A stretch of DNA of 64,000 nucleotides from Novosphingobium malaysiense (lineage in GTDB: Bacteria; Pseudomonadota; Alphaproteobacteria; Sphingomonadales; Sphingomonadaceae): positions 1 through 64,000 of the forward strand of contig NZ_JTDI01000007.1 in assembly GCF_000802225.1 (NCBI RefSeq). Reading direction: 5' to 3'. The position numbers and the translations under genes are program-made. Below, in pieces: positions 44,029-53,051 of this stretch. The notes beneath the pieces are model-generated. The model searched no databases, was not told where the DNA came from, and was given only the letters and a program-made list of their open reading frames with translations. Within the stretch, counting starts at the first letter, position 1. Every line of letters starts with the position of its first letter.

Positions 44029-45339
44029 TTACTGTTTCTCCAGCAGGGCCATGACATCGGCCTTCAGGGCCGTCTGGAATTCGGGCAGCAGGTCATTGGC
44101 GTTGGGGGGCATGAACTGCACGAATATCTGCGAGCGCAGCGAATGGAGCATGTCGACCATGCCTACCGTGCCGGCGGCGCCAGACCAGCCATAGACACCG
44201 GCTTCCGCGCCCCTGCCCACGCGGCCACCGGCCCCGAAACCGGCATTGCCGCCGAACAGCTCGGGGATTTCCAGGCCGGGCGGCAGCAGGTCGCGCGTGC
44301 CGGTGCGCACGGTCAGTTCGCCCAGCACGCGCTGTCCGTCAATCTCGCCATATTGCGCGAGCATGCGCAGGAAACGGTCGTAGTCGCGCGGTGAACTCAC
44401 CAACCCTGCTCCACCGAAGGGGAACGGCGGCGGATCGAGATAGATCGAGGTCTCGCCCGGATCGATCGGCACGAGGACATTCTTGACCGCGCCGTAGTTG
44501 GTCGTCAGTCGCTTAGCATCGGACGGCGGGACCTGGAAAAACGTGCTGGTCATCCCCGCCGGTTCGAAGATCGTTTCGCGCAAGTAGGCATCGAAGCTCT
44601 TGCCCGAGACGACCTCGATCACGCGGCCCATCAGGTCGAGCCCCATCGAATAGCTCCACCGGGTGCCCGGATCGGCCACCAGCGGCACTTCGGCCAGCCG
44701 GTCGGCGAAAACGTCCAGCCCCTCGACCGTCTTGCCACGGCTGAGGCCGGGAATTTCCTTGCGGCTGACTTGCCCCGCAATCAGCCCCTTCTCGTCCATC
44801 AGCTTGGCAATGGGGCCCTTCTGGATGATGGTATAGCCGATGCCCGAAGTGTGCGTGAGCAACTGGCGGATGGTGATCGGCGTGGGCGCGGGATGCAGTT
44901 CGGTGATCGATCCGTCGTAGGTATCCTGCACCATCATGTCGCGGTACTTGGGCAGGATCTCGTAGAGCGGCTGGTCCAAGCCGAGCTTGCCCTCGTCGAT
45001 CAGCTGCATCGCCGCCATGCCGGTAACCGGCTTGGTCATCGAATAGATGCGGAAGAGGCTGTCGGCGGTGACGGCATCGCCGTCGTTAAAGCCTTCCGAA
45101 CCGCGCGCGACATATTGCGGATCGTGCCCCGGAATGCCGAGCGAGGCGACCATGCCGGGGAACTTGCCCGGCCCCACCCAGCGCTCGATCACGGTGCGCA
45201 CATGCGGCAGCAGGTCGGGGTCGGCAGCCGCCAGCGACAGACGCGGCATAAGCGCGGCGCCAAGGCCCGCGCAGGCACCCAAACGCAACAACATGCGACG
45301 GTCCATCGCCGCTTCGAGGGACTGCAAATCCCGGATCAT
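44029..45339 (-). CDS. Serine hydrolase, class C beta-lactamase family, 436 aa
   Basis: An SxxK (SMTK) serine near residue 100, YSMG as the likely YxN-like second motif and a C-terminal GWSGAAGT-type third motif mark a penicillin-binding-protein-like hydrolase. The leader DRRMLLRLGACAGLGAALMP has a twin-arginine pattern, suggesting Tat export. ATG 45339 overlaps the mutY stop as ATGA. Such proteins are often esterases or peptidases rather than lactamases. Clinical-type resistance cannot be inferred. Confidence 0.88.
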   Translation of the reverse strand: MIRDLQSLEAAMDRRMLLRLGACAGLGAALMPRLSLAAADPDLLPHVRTVIERWVGPGKFPGMVASLGIPGHDPQYVARGSEGFNDGDAVTADSLFRIYSMTKPVTGMAAMQLIDEGKLGLDQPLYEILPKYRDMMVQDTYDGSITELHPAPTPITIRQLLTHTSGIGYTIIQKGPIAKLMDEKGLIAGQVSRKEIPGLSRGKTVEGLDVFADRLAEVPLVADPGTRWSYSMGLDLMGRVIEVVSGKSFDAYLRETIFEPAGMTSTFFQVPPSDAKRLTTNYGAVKNVLVPIDPGETSIYLDPPPFPFGGAGLVSSPRDYDRFLRMLAQYGEIDGQRVLGELTVRTGTRDLLPPGLEIPELFGGNAGFGAGGRVGRGAEAGVYGWSGAAGTVGMVDMLHSLRSQIFVQFMPPNANDLLPEFQTALKADVMALLEKQ

Positions 45340-46406
45340 GCCTCTTCTCCCGTTCCGGCCAGCGCCAGACGCGCGGCCTTGGCGAAAAGGGTGGGAAGGC
45401 CGGCGTCTTCGAGCCGGTCCAGCGGCCACCATTCGCCCGCTTCCTGTGCAAGACTATCGCATTGATTGCCAAGATAAACCGACAAGTTCAGCGAAAGCGA
45501 GAAGTGGGTAAAGACATGCCCCACCCTGCCCGCGCTTTCCCACGGGCCCGCAAGCGGCCCCTCGCCCGTTCCGTCGCTGCGCGCATTCCAGCCGTCGTCG
45601 GGCAAGGCGCGCATGCCGCCGAGCATGCCATTGCCGGGACGGCGGACCAGCCAGACAAGCCCTTCGCCGTCCACTTCACGCTCGATCCAGAAGGCCCGGC
45701 CATTACGGGCCGGCTTGGCCTTCTTCGGCGCCTTGACCGGGAAGCGCTCGGGCTCGCCCGTGGCCCGGCCCCGGCAATGCGCCGAGAGCGGGCAGAGCAG
45801 GCAGCGCGGGGCACGGCTGGTGCAGACCGTCGCCCCGAGGTCCATCATCGCCTGCGCAAAGTCGCCGCTGCGCGCCTCGGGCGTGATGGCATCCGCTTTC
45901 TCGCGGATTTCGGTGCGCCCGCCGGGCAGCGGCGTATCGAGCGCGAAGAGGCGCGCGACGACCCGCTCGACATTGGCATCGACCACCACCGCCCGGCGCT
46001 CGAAGGCAATGGCGGCCACGGCCGCAGCGGTATAGGCGCCAAGCCCAGGTAGCGCGCGCAGGCCCTCTTCGGTGTCGGGAAAGGTCCCGCCCTGCGCGGC
46101 CACTTCGCGGGCACAGGCGAGCAGGTTGCGGGCACGCGCGTAATATCCCAGCCCCGCCCACGCCGCCATGACCTCCTCGTCCGAGGCAGCCGCGAGCGCT
46201 TCCACCGTCGGCCAGCGGCGGGTAAACTCGGCGAAATAGGCCTTTACCGCCGCGACGGTTGTCTGCTGCAGCATGACTTCGGACAGCCACACCCGGTAGG
46301 GATCCGGCGGCGGCACACCGGGTGGCGCGCGCCACGGCAGATCGCGGGCATGGGTATCGTACCAGTCGAGCAGGGCGGACGATATGGCATCGGAACTGGC
46401 ATCCAT
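45336..46406 (-). CDS. mutY: A/G-specific adenine glycosylase MutY, 356 aa
   Basis: Removes adenine paired with 8-oxoguanine. The HhH motif LPGLGAYTAAAVAAIAF and catalytic Asp in VVDANVERVVARLFAL are present, the iron-sulfur cluster binds at CTSRAPRCLLCPLSAHC (C-x6-C-x2-C-x5-C), and a C-terminal Nudix-like domain reads the 8-oxoguanine (VWLVRRPGNGMLGG). ATG 46406 is chosen over the longer frame to 46484. Divergent from the DciA-type gene. Confidence 0.95.
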   Translation of the reverse strand: MDASSDAISSALLDWYDTHARDLPWRAPPGVPPPDPYRVWLSEVMLQQTTVAAVKAYFAEFTRRWPTVEALAAASDEEVMAAWAGLGYYARARNLLACAREVAAQGGTFPDTEEGLRALPGLGAYTAAAVAAIAFERRAVVVDANVERVVARLFALDTPLPGGRTEIREKADAITPEARSGDFAQAMMDLGATVCTSRAPRCLLCPLSAHCRGRATGEPERFPVKAPKKAKPARNGRAFWIEREVDGEGLVWLVRRPGNGMLGGMRALPDDGWNARSDGTGEGPLAGPWESAGRVGHVFTHFSLSLNLSVYLGNQCDSLAQEAGEWWPLDRLEDAGLPTLFAKAARLALAGTGEEA

Positions 46407-46435
46407 GCGCCCGCTATGGCATTGCGGCCCCGACA

Positions 46436-46990
46436 ATGGAACGGGACGACAGCAAACAATCCGGCTCTTCGAAAGCCAGGCCATCCGGTCTCAAGCGCTA
46501 CGAGCGTCCGCGCGGCGGGCAGGCGCGCGCGATTTCCGATCTGATGCCCGAAGTCGGCCGCACGGCATTCCGCCGTTTCGGCTTCGTACAGTCGAGCGTG
46601 GTGTCGCGCTGGCCGGAGATCGTCGGGGCTAAACATGCCCGAGTCTGCACACCCGAATCGATCCGTTTCCCGCCGGGGGAAAAAAGCGACGGCATTCTCC
46701 AGCTCGTCGTCGTGCCGGCCCATGCGCCGATCATCCAGCACGTGATCCCGGAGATCATCGAGAGGGTGAACCGCTTCTTCGGCTACAATGCCGTCGCCAA
46801 GGTGAAGATCCGGCAAGGTGAGGTTAAGGCACCACCTGCTTCAAAGCCGCAGGCTGCCGCACCCTCGCTGCGGCCCGTGCCTTTCGAGCTGGGGGAGTCA
46901 CTGCGCGACGTGGGCGATCCCGAGCTTCGCGCGGTACTCGAGTCGCTGGCGCGCAGCATGAGCGCCAAGGATAGTCAGGAAGACCAGTAA
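46436..46990 (+). CDS. DciA-like DUF721 protein, 184 aa
   Basis: The domain (about residues 35-125, SRWPEIVGAKHARVCTPESI and VVPAHAPIIQHVIPEIIERV) is that of DciA, a DnaB helicase loader in many bacteria that lack DnaC. Alphaproteobacterial forms have an extended tail as here. ATG 46436; no strong ribosome site seen. One base before the dsbA-like gene. Confidence 0.78.
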   Translation: MERDDSKQSGSSKARPSGLKRYERPRGGQARAISDLMPEVGRTAFRRFGFVQSSVVSRWPEIVGAKHARVCTPESIRFPPGEKSDGILQLVVVPAHAPIIQHVIPEIIERVNRFFGYNAVAKVKIRQGEVKAPPASKPQAAAPSLRPVPFELGESLRDVGDPELRAVLESLARSMSAKDSQEDQ

Positions 46991-47734
46991 ATGAAACTTG
47001 CCGGAATGAAGACCGCCCTGGGTGCCATGGTGCTCGCGGCCGGTGCGATGACCTGCGTCTCGGCCTGGGCCAAGACGAGCAAGAGCCTCGAGACGCCTTC
47101 GACCAACTGGAACAGCCGCATTGCGGTGACCGACAACGGCAGTCATCAGTTCGGCAATCCCGATGCTCCGGTCAAGCTGACCGAATATGTCAGCTATACC
47201 TGCCCGCACTGCGCGCACTACCAGCAACAGTCCGATCCGGTGCTGCGGCTGACCGTCGTGCCCAAGGGCAAAGTGCAGGTGACAGTGACCAACCTACTGC
47301 GCAATCCCATAGACCTGACGATCGCGATGCTCACCAACTGCGGCGATCCCAACCGCTTTTTCGTGCGCCACAACGCGTTCTTCGCCACCCAGGAAACCTG
47401 GCTGGAGAAGGCCCAGAAGGCCACCAAGGGCCAGCAGCAGCGCTGGTTCCAGGGCCCGATGATCACCCGGTTGCGCGCGATTGCCAGCGATCTGGACTTC
47501 TACAAGATGATGTCCGGCTGGGGCATCGACCGCACCCAGGCGGATGCCTGCCTTGCCGACAGCACGATGCTCGACAAGCTGCGCGCGCAGCAGGAACAGG
47601 CAGCTTCGCTCAAGATCAACAGCACGCCCAGCTTCACGCTGAACGGCAAGGTCCTGACCGACGTGCACGATTGGGCCGCGGTTTCCACCGCGATCACCGA
47701 CACACTTGCCGAACAACGCGACGGGACCATCTGA
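46991..47734 (+). CDS. DsbA-like periplasmic thioredoxin-fold protein, 247 aa
   Basis: A signal peptide (residues 1-27) precedes a thioredoxin fold with CPHC at 71-74 and a cis-Pro loop near STPSFTLNG. Of the DsbA/Com1-type, likely oxidising thiols in exported proteins. Starts one base after the DciA-like stop. A second, lipoprotein member follows at 47852. Confidence 0.88.
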   Translation: MKLAGMKTALGAMVLAAGAMTCVSAWAKTSKSLETPSTNWNSRIAVTDNGSHQFGNPDAPVKLTEYVSYTCPHCAHYQQQSDPVLRLTVVPKGKVQVTVTNLLRNPIDLTIAMLTNCGDPNRFFVRHNAFFATQETWLEKAQKATKGQQQRWFQGPMITRLRAIASDLDFYKMMSGWGIDRTQADACLADSTMLDKLRAQQEQAASLKINSTPSFTLNGKVLTDVHDWAAVSTAITDTLAEQRDGTI

Positions 47735-47851
47735 AGCGCCGAAATGCGCCGGTTTAGCTGTGGAGAGAATCCCCGTAGACCGCCCCCGGTGCTTTGTTCC
47801 ATCCCTCCCATGGGCTAGCTCATTTCCCGACTCTGCAAAGGATTCGCCTCG

Positions 47852-48610
47852 ATGACCCGCAATCGTTTCCGCCAGTTAGTGCTCGGCGTGCTCGCCGCGC
47901 CTCTCGCGCTGGGCCTTGCCGCCTGCGACAACAAGGCAGAGGACGGCGCACCGAAGTCGAGCGAGCCCATCGCCAAGATCGCGCCGCCGGCAGGCAAGTC
48001 CTGGCAGGACATGATCGAGAAGACAGCCGAAGGCGGCTATCGCATGGGCAACCCCGAGGCCCCCATCAAGCTGATCGAATATGGCGCCCTGAGCTGCTCG
48101 CATTGCGCCGAGTTCGCCAAGGAAAGCTTCGAGAAGCTGCGTGACGATTACGTCGCAAGCGGCCGGGTAAGCTATGAGCTTCGCTATTTCATGCTCAACC
48201 CGTACGATGTCCCGGCATCGCTGCTCGCCACCTGCGGCTCGACTGAAGCGGTTATCCCGCTCAGCGAACAGTTCTGGGCCTGGCAGCCCAACATGTTCGA
48301 GAACGTGCAGTCGGTGGGCGACGCCAAGCTCCAGGCGATCGGCGACTTGCCCAAGGAAAAGCAGATCGCCGCCATCGCAGACGTTTCCGGCATGATCGAT
48401 TTCTTCTCCTCGCGCGGCATTGCCCGCGACCAGGCCAAGGCTTGCCTCTCCGACACGGCCAGGGCGAAAGCGCTCGCCGAACAGACGGAAAGGGCCTCGA
48501 GCGAGTTCAACGTGACCGGCACCCCGACCTTCATCATCAACGGCTCCTCGGTCGGTTCGATGGGCTGGGACGAACTCGAAGCGAAGCTGCAGCAGGCGGG
48601 CGCGCGATGA
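47852..48610 (+). CDS. DsbA-like thioredoxin-fold lipoprotein, 252 aa
   Basis: The lipobox ends in LAAC (Cys25), so the protein is membrane-anchored. The active site is CSHC in GALSCSHCAEF, and the cis-Pro loop is TGTPTFIING. It is a diverged paralogue of the gene before it (about 117 bp gap). The pair might work in distinct steps, for example at the membrane and in solution. Confidence 0.88.
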   Translation: MTRNRFRQLVLGVLAAPLALGLAACDNKAEDGAPKSSEPIAKIAPPAGKSWQDMIEKTAEGGYRMGNPEAPIKLIEYGALSCSHCAEFAKESFEKLRDDYVASGRVSYELRYFMLNPYDVPASLLATCGSTEAVIPLSEQFWAWQPNMFENVQSVGDAKLQAIGDLPKEKQIAAIADVSGMIDFFSSRGIARDQAKACLSDTARAKALAEQTERASSEFNVTGTPTFIINGSSVGSMGWDELEAKLQQAGAR

Positions 48611-48655
48611 TGCCCCCGCGGATGCTTCCTCGGCGGCTCTTCTAAAGGCGGTCCG

Positions 48656-51600
48656 ATGCGCATAAGGCGGCTCAAGCTCAGTGGATTCAAGAGCTTCGTA
48701 GAGCCTGCCGAACTGCGCATCGAACCCGGTCTGACCGGGGTCGTCGGCCCCAACGGCTGCGGCAAGTCCAACCTGCTCGAAGCGATCCGCTGGGTCATGG
48801 GCGAAAGCTCGCCCAAGTCGATGCGCGGCGGCGGCATGGAAGACGTGATCTTCGCCGGCACCGCAAATCGCCCGCCGCGCGCCTTCGCCGAAGTCGTCCT
48901 GCAAGCCGAAACCGCGCCGCGCGATGATGGCGTGCGCGAGGAACTGGAAGTCGTGCGCCGCATCGAGCGCGGCGCCGGCAGTGCCTATCGCGTCAACGGC
49001 CGCGACGTGCGCGCCAAGGACGTCGCGCTGATCTTCGCCGATGCCGCCACCGGCGCGCACAGCCCCGCACTCGTCAGCCAAGGCCGCATCGCTGCGGTCA
49101 TTGCCGCCAAGCCCGCGGAGCGCCGCCAGATGCTGGAAGAGGCGGCGGGCATCGCCGGCCTGCACGTGCGCCGCAAGGACGCCGAGCAGAAGCTGCGCGC
49201 GACGGAAACCAATCTCGCCCGGCTCGAGGACATCATGGCCGGGCTCGACAAGCAGGTGGCGACGCTGCGCCGGCAGGCGCGGGCCGCCGAGCGCTACAAG
49301 TCGCTGTCCGACCAGATCCGGCTCGCCGAGGCGCGGCTGGTCTTCGCCCGCTGGCGCGATGCCGCGGCGGCCGCCGAAGCCGCCAAGAAGGAAGCGCAGG
49401 CCGCCGAAGCCCGCGTGGCCGAAGCGCAGGAGGCGGCCAGGACCGCGCAGGAAGCACAGGCAGCGGCCGCCGAGGCCCTGACCGAAGCCCGCGACGAACT
49501 TGCCGACCGCCGCGACGACGCGACGGCCCAAGGCCATCGCATGGCGACGCTGACCAGCCAGCTCGAAGCTGCAGAGCAGCGCCTCAAGGATCTCGACCGC
49601 CAGCGTACGCGGCTCGAAGAGGACCGCAGCGATGCCGACCGCATGACCCGAGATGCCGCCGAGGCGCTCTCGCGGCTCGAACGGGATCTCGCGGAAGGGG
49701 CGAAGCAGCTGGAAGCGGACGAGGCGCAGCGTCCGCGTCTGGCGAATGCGCTCGAAGGCGCCGAGCGCATGGCGCGGACTGCCGAACTCGATCTGGCGCA
49801 GGCCACTGCCGAGCAGGCTGCCGTCGAAGCCGAGTGGCGCATTGCCGAAGCCGAACTGGCGCAGGCGCGCAGCCGGCTCGACAGGTTGAACGCGGAAGCC
49901 GAGCGGCTGCAGGCGCAACTGGCGGGCCTGCCGGCAATGGACGATCTCGATGCAACGATTGCGCAGGCCCGGCGCGAAGCCGAAGCAGCTGCTGAAGCCC
50001 TCGGCAAGGCGCGTGAGGGGCTGGAAGCGCAACAGGCGCGCAAGGCTGAGCTGCAGGCCGAACGCGATTCAGCCGCTTCCGAGCTTTCCGGCGCCCGCGC
50101 CGACCTTACCGGCATAGAGCGCGAACATGCCGCTCTGACGCGCGACCGCGAGGCGCGGGCCAAAGGCGCCAAGGCAGCGCACGGCCTTCCCGTCGCCATC
50201 GATGCGGTGCGCGCCGCGCCGGGCTATGAGCGCGCGCTGGCCGCCGTGCTGGGGCGTGACGCCAAGGCGCCGCTGGGGCGCGTCGAGAACGCCGATGGCC
50301 GCTTCTGGACCGGCGCCGAGGCTCCTTCCCCCGTGGTGGACAATTTGGCCGCGCATGTTCCGCAATGCCCGCCCGAACTCGCCGCCCGGCTGGCGCTGGT
50401 CCATGTCGCCGAAGAGGACGATGGGCGCGCGCTGAAGCCCGGCGAATGGCTGGTCACGAAGTCCGGCCTGCTGCGCCGCTGGGATGGCTTCGTCGCACGC
50501 GGCGAAGGCGCGGCGGAAGCGGCACGCCTCGAAGCCGAAAACCGCTTTGCCGAACTCGATGCCCAGCTTCCCGCGCTGCGCGAGGCTGTTGCGAAGGCGG
50601 AAGCGCGGCAGGGCGAAGTGCAGCAGGAACTGTCCAGCCTCTCCGCCGCCGTCGTCGCAGCGGAGCGCGCAATTGCCGATACCGCCAATGCCGAACGCAA
50701 TGCCCTGCGCGCCGTCGATCAGGCCGAGGACACCAAGGCGCGCCATCAGGCCCGCCGCACCGAACTCGACCGCAGCGTCGCCGAGCTGGCCGAACAGCGC
50801 GCCAATGCCGAACAGGATCTGGCCGCCGCAGAGGCCAAGCGCGCCGACCTGCCCGATCCCGAGACCGGCCGCGCCGCGCTCGACGCCGCCAGGGGCAGGA
50901 ACGAGACGGCCAAGAACGCGCTGCAATCGGCTACTGCCGCGCTCGCCTCGCACGATCAGGCGCTGGCCGTGGCGCGCGAACGCACCGCCTCGCAGCGCGG
51001 CGATATCAAAAACTGGCAGGCCCGCGCGGGCGATGCCACAAACCGGCTTGCGCAGATGGCCGGGCGGCTGGAGGAAATAGAGAGCGAACGCGCCGTCATC
51101 GCCGCCAAGCCCGCCTCGCTGATGGAGCAGATCGAGCAGGGCGAAGCGGTGCGCAATCGGCTCGCCGAGGAACTGGCCAAGGCCGAAGCGGCCGTGAGCG
51201 ATGCCACCGAAGCAGCGCGCAAGGCCGATGCCGGTCTGGCCGCCGCGCAGGAGACACTCGCCAGCGCCCGCGAAGGCCGCGCCGGTGCCGTTGCCCGCGC
51301 CGAGAACGAGGACGAGCGCCGCATCGAGATGACACGCATTTCCGGCGAGCGCTTCCAGTGTCCGCCGCCGGTCCTGCCCGAACGCTTCGAATTCGTCTCC
51401 GCGGAAGTCAGCGGCGCGGTTGAAGAATCTGCGGTGATGGACAAGCTCGTCGCCGACCGTGAGCGGATCGGGCCCGTCAATCTGGTCGCCGCCGACGAAC
51501 TGGCCGAAGCCGAGGAGCAACTGGGCTCCAGCGTCACCGAAAAGGACGAACTGACTGAGGCAGTCAACCGGCTGCGCGGCTCGATCGGCAATCTCAATCG

Positions 51601-52093
51601 GGAGGGCCGCGAGCGTCTGCGTGCCGCTTTCGAAGCGGTAGACGGCCATTTCCAGCGGCTGTTCAACCGCCTCTTCCAGGGCGGCAAGGCGCACCTTGCG
51701 CTGGTCGACTCCGACGATCCGCTGGAAGCCGGCCTCGAAATCTACGCCCAGCCGCCGGGCAAGCGCCTGCAATCGCTCACGCTGCTTTCGGGCGGCGAAC
51801 AGGCGCTCACCGCAGTGGCGCTGATCTTCGGCCTGTTCCTCACCAATCCCGCGCCGATCTGCGTGCTCGACGAAGTCGACGCCCCGCTCGATGACGCCAA
51901 TATCGAACGCTTCTGCGACCTGCTCGAAGCGATGACCAAGGAAACCGACACCCGCTACCTCATCGTCACCCATAACGCCGTGACCATGAGCCGCATGCAC
52001 CGCCTGTTCGGCGTCACCATGGTCGAAAAGGGCATCTCGCGGCTGGTCAGCGTGGACCTTGTAGGCGCGGAAGAACTTCTGGCGGCGGAGTGA
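48656..52093 (+). CDS. smc: Chromosome segregation protein SMC, 1145 aa
   Basis: The ATPase of the SMC-ScpAB condensin. Walker A GPNGCGKSNLLEAIRWVMGE lies at residues 32-51, two long coiled coils (about 165-495 and 640-930) flank a hinge near 500-620, and the signature LSGGEQALTAVALIFG with Walker B ICVLDEVDAPLDDAN close the head. Coils are rich in Ala, Glu and Arg. Length is normal. Its partners scpA and scpB are 25 kb away in the window. The 718-residue antisense frame is a GC-bias artefact. Confidence 0.97.
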   Translation: MRIRRLKLSGFKSFVEPAELRIEPGLTGVVGPNGCGKSNLLEAIRWVMGESSPKSMRGGGMEDVIFAGTANRPPRAFAEVVLQAETAPRDDGVREELEVVRRIERGAGSAYRVNGRDVRAKDVALIFADAATGAHSPALVSQGRIAAVIAAKPAERRQMLEEAAGIAGLHVRRKDAEQKLRATETNLARLEDIMAGLDKQVATLRRQARAAERYKSLSDQIRLAEARLVFARWRDAAAAAEAAKKEAQAAEARVAEAQEAARTAQEAQAAAAEALTEARDELADRRDDATAQGHRMATLTSQLEAAEQRLKDLDRQRTRLEEDRSDADRMTRDAAEALSRLERDLAEGAKQLEADEAQRPRLANALEGAERMARTAELDLAQATAEQAAVEAEWRIAEAELAQARSRLDRLNAEAERLQAQLAGLPAMDDLDATIAQARREAEAAAEALGKAREGLEAQQARKAELQAERDSAASELSGARADLTGIEREHAALTRDREARAKGAKAAHGLPVAIDAVRAAPGYERALAAVLGRDAKAPLGRVENADGRFWTGAEAPSPVVDNLAAHVPQCPPELAARLALVHVAEEDDGRALKPGEWLVTKSGLLRRWDGFVARGEGAAEAARLEAENRFAELDAQLPALREAVAKAEARQGEVQQELSSLSAAVVAAERAIADTANAERNALRAVDQAEDTKARHQARRTELDRSVAELAEQRANAEQDLAAAEAKRADLPDPETGRAALDAARGRNETAKNALQSATAALASHDQALAVARERTASQRGDIKNWQARAGDATNRLAQMAGRLEEIESERAVIAAKPASLMEQIEQGEAVRNRLAEELAKAEAAVSDATEAARKADAGLAAAQETLASAREGRAGAVARAENEDERRIEMTRISGERFQCPPPVLPERFEFVSAEVSGAVEESAVMDKLVADRERIGPVNLVAADELAEAEEQLGSSVTEKDELTEAVNRLRGSIGNLNREGRERLRAAFEAVDGHFQRLFNRLFQGGKAHLALVDSDDPLEAGLEIYAQPPGKRLQSLTLLSGGEQALTAVALIFGLFLTNPAPICVLDEVDAPLDDANIERFCDLLEAMTKETDTRYLIVTHNAVTMSRMHRLFGVTMVEKGISRLVSVDLVGAEELLAAE

Positions 52094-52534
52094 CTACTTC
52101 AGCACGAACCGCGGCCCCGGCCCGTGCGCGGCAGCCCCGTCGCCGGCATTGTAGAGCTGGCACTTCTTCAGGCTCAGACACCCGCAGCCGATGCATTCGT
52201 CGAGTTTGCGGCGGGTCAGTTCGAGCAGGGCAATATTGGCATCGATCGAGGCGCGCATCGAGCGGCTGATGCGCTCCCAGTCAGCCAGCGTCGGCGTGCG
52301 TCCCTGCGGCAATTCTGACAGTTCGCGCTCGATCTCGGCAAGAGCCAGTCCCAGCTTCTGGGCGATCAGGATGAAGCTGACGCGGCGGATGTCGGAGCGC
52401 AGGAAGCGGCGCTGGTTGCCGCGTGTGCGCAGCGACATCAGCAGGCCCTTTTCCTCGTAGAAGCGGATCGCCGAAACCGCGACGCCGGTGCGGCGCGACA
52501 GGTCGCCGATGGAAATGAACCGATCCTCGACCAT
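52094..52534 (-). CDS. soxR: Redox-sensitive regulator SoxR, 146 aa
   Basis: MerR-family activator with a 2Fe-2S sensor. The N-terminal winged helix (FISIGDLSRRTGVAVSAIRF, YEEKGLL) and the Cys cluster CIGCGCLSLKKC (C-x2-C-x-C-x5-C) are diagnostic. Start is ATG 52534, or GTG at 52543. It is divergent from a VOC gene, and a near-consensus SoxR box lies between them (52560-52577). Outside enterics SoxR usually answers redox-cycling compounds directly. Confidence 0.95.
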   Translation of the reverse strand: MVEDRFISIGDLSRRTGVAVSAIRFYEEKGLLMSLRTRGNQRRFLRSDIRRVSFILIAQKLGLALAEIERELSELPQGRTPTLADWERISRSMRASIDANIALLELTRRKLDECIGCGCLSLKKCQLYNAGDGAAAHGPGPRFVLK

Positions 52535-52559
52535 AGGCTCCACGAATTTTAGGACTTGA

Positions 52560-52577
52560 GCTCAAGTTAGCTTGAGG
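52560..52577. promoter_or_regulatory. SoxR box between soxR and a VOC family gene
   Basis: The 18 bases starting at 52560, GCTCAAGTTAGCTTGAGG, differ by two bases from the established SoxR operator CCTCAAGTTAACTTGAGG. It begins 26 bases from the soxR ATG and ends 54 bases before the VOC ATG. SoxR boxes lie in the over-long spacer of the promoter they activate, which makes the VOC gene the likely target. Confidence 0.85.
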
Positions 52578-52630
52578 TTGCATCTTTGCCAAGCCGGTGA
52601 TTCGCCGGCAAGCAAAAAGGAGTTGTAACC

Positions 52631-53002
52631 ATGGCCAAGGGCCGCCTCGAACACGCCAATATCACGGTAAGCGACATCGAACGCTCCTCTCGCCTGCTGC
52701 AGGACCTGCTGGGCTGGGAAGAGCGCTGGAGAGGTCCGGCGATCAACGACGGCGAGACGATCCACGTCGGCGAGGAGTTCAGCTACATTGCCATCTACAC
52801 CGACCACAAGCCCCACGACCGCTTTACCAAGGGCGCGCCGCTCAATCACATCGGCCTCGTGGTCGACGATCTCGACGCCGCCGAGAAGATCGTCGTCGCC
52901 GCCGGCCTCGAGCCGTTCAGCCACGCCGACTACGAACCGGGACGGCGTTTCTACTTCTTCGACTGGGACGGCATCGAATTCGAGCTGGTCAGCTATGAAT
53001 GA
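52631..53002 (+). CDS. VOC/glyoxalase-fold protein, 123 aa
   Basis: Vicinal-oxygen-chelate fold protein with paired beta-alpha-beta motifs: LEHANITVSDIERSSRLLQD at the start and NHIGLVVDDLDAAEKIVVAA, then FYFFDWDGIEFELVSYE. Metal ligands are likely His8, Glu in the second module and one more. AAGGAG precedes ATG. Because it is next to a SoxR box, it likely helps resist or modify redox-active compounds (family members include glyoxalases, dioxygenases and drug-binding resistance proteins). Confidence 0.88.
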   Translation: MAKGRLEHANITVSDIERSSRLLQDLLGWEERWRGPAINDGETIHVGEEFSYIAIYTDHKPHDRFTKGAPLNHIGLVVDDLDAAEKIVVAAGLEPFSHADYEPGRRFYFFDWDGIEFELVSYE

Positions 53003-53051
53003 GCCACTGATCACCGGACCCGCAGCGGGGTATCGCCCCGCCGCGCGCCGA

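Noticed and set aside
44029..45339. Reading the serine hydrolase as a resistance beta-lactamase
   Set aside because: The second and third motifs differ from those of AmpC, and the family is mostly esterases and peptidases.
47876..50032. A 718-residue frame opposite smc and the second dsbA-like gene
   Set aside because: Antisense to strongly conserved genes with intact catalytic motifs, rich in Arg and Gly with no known fold.
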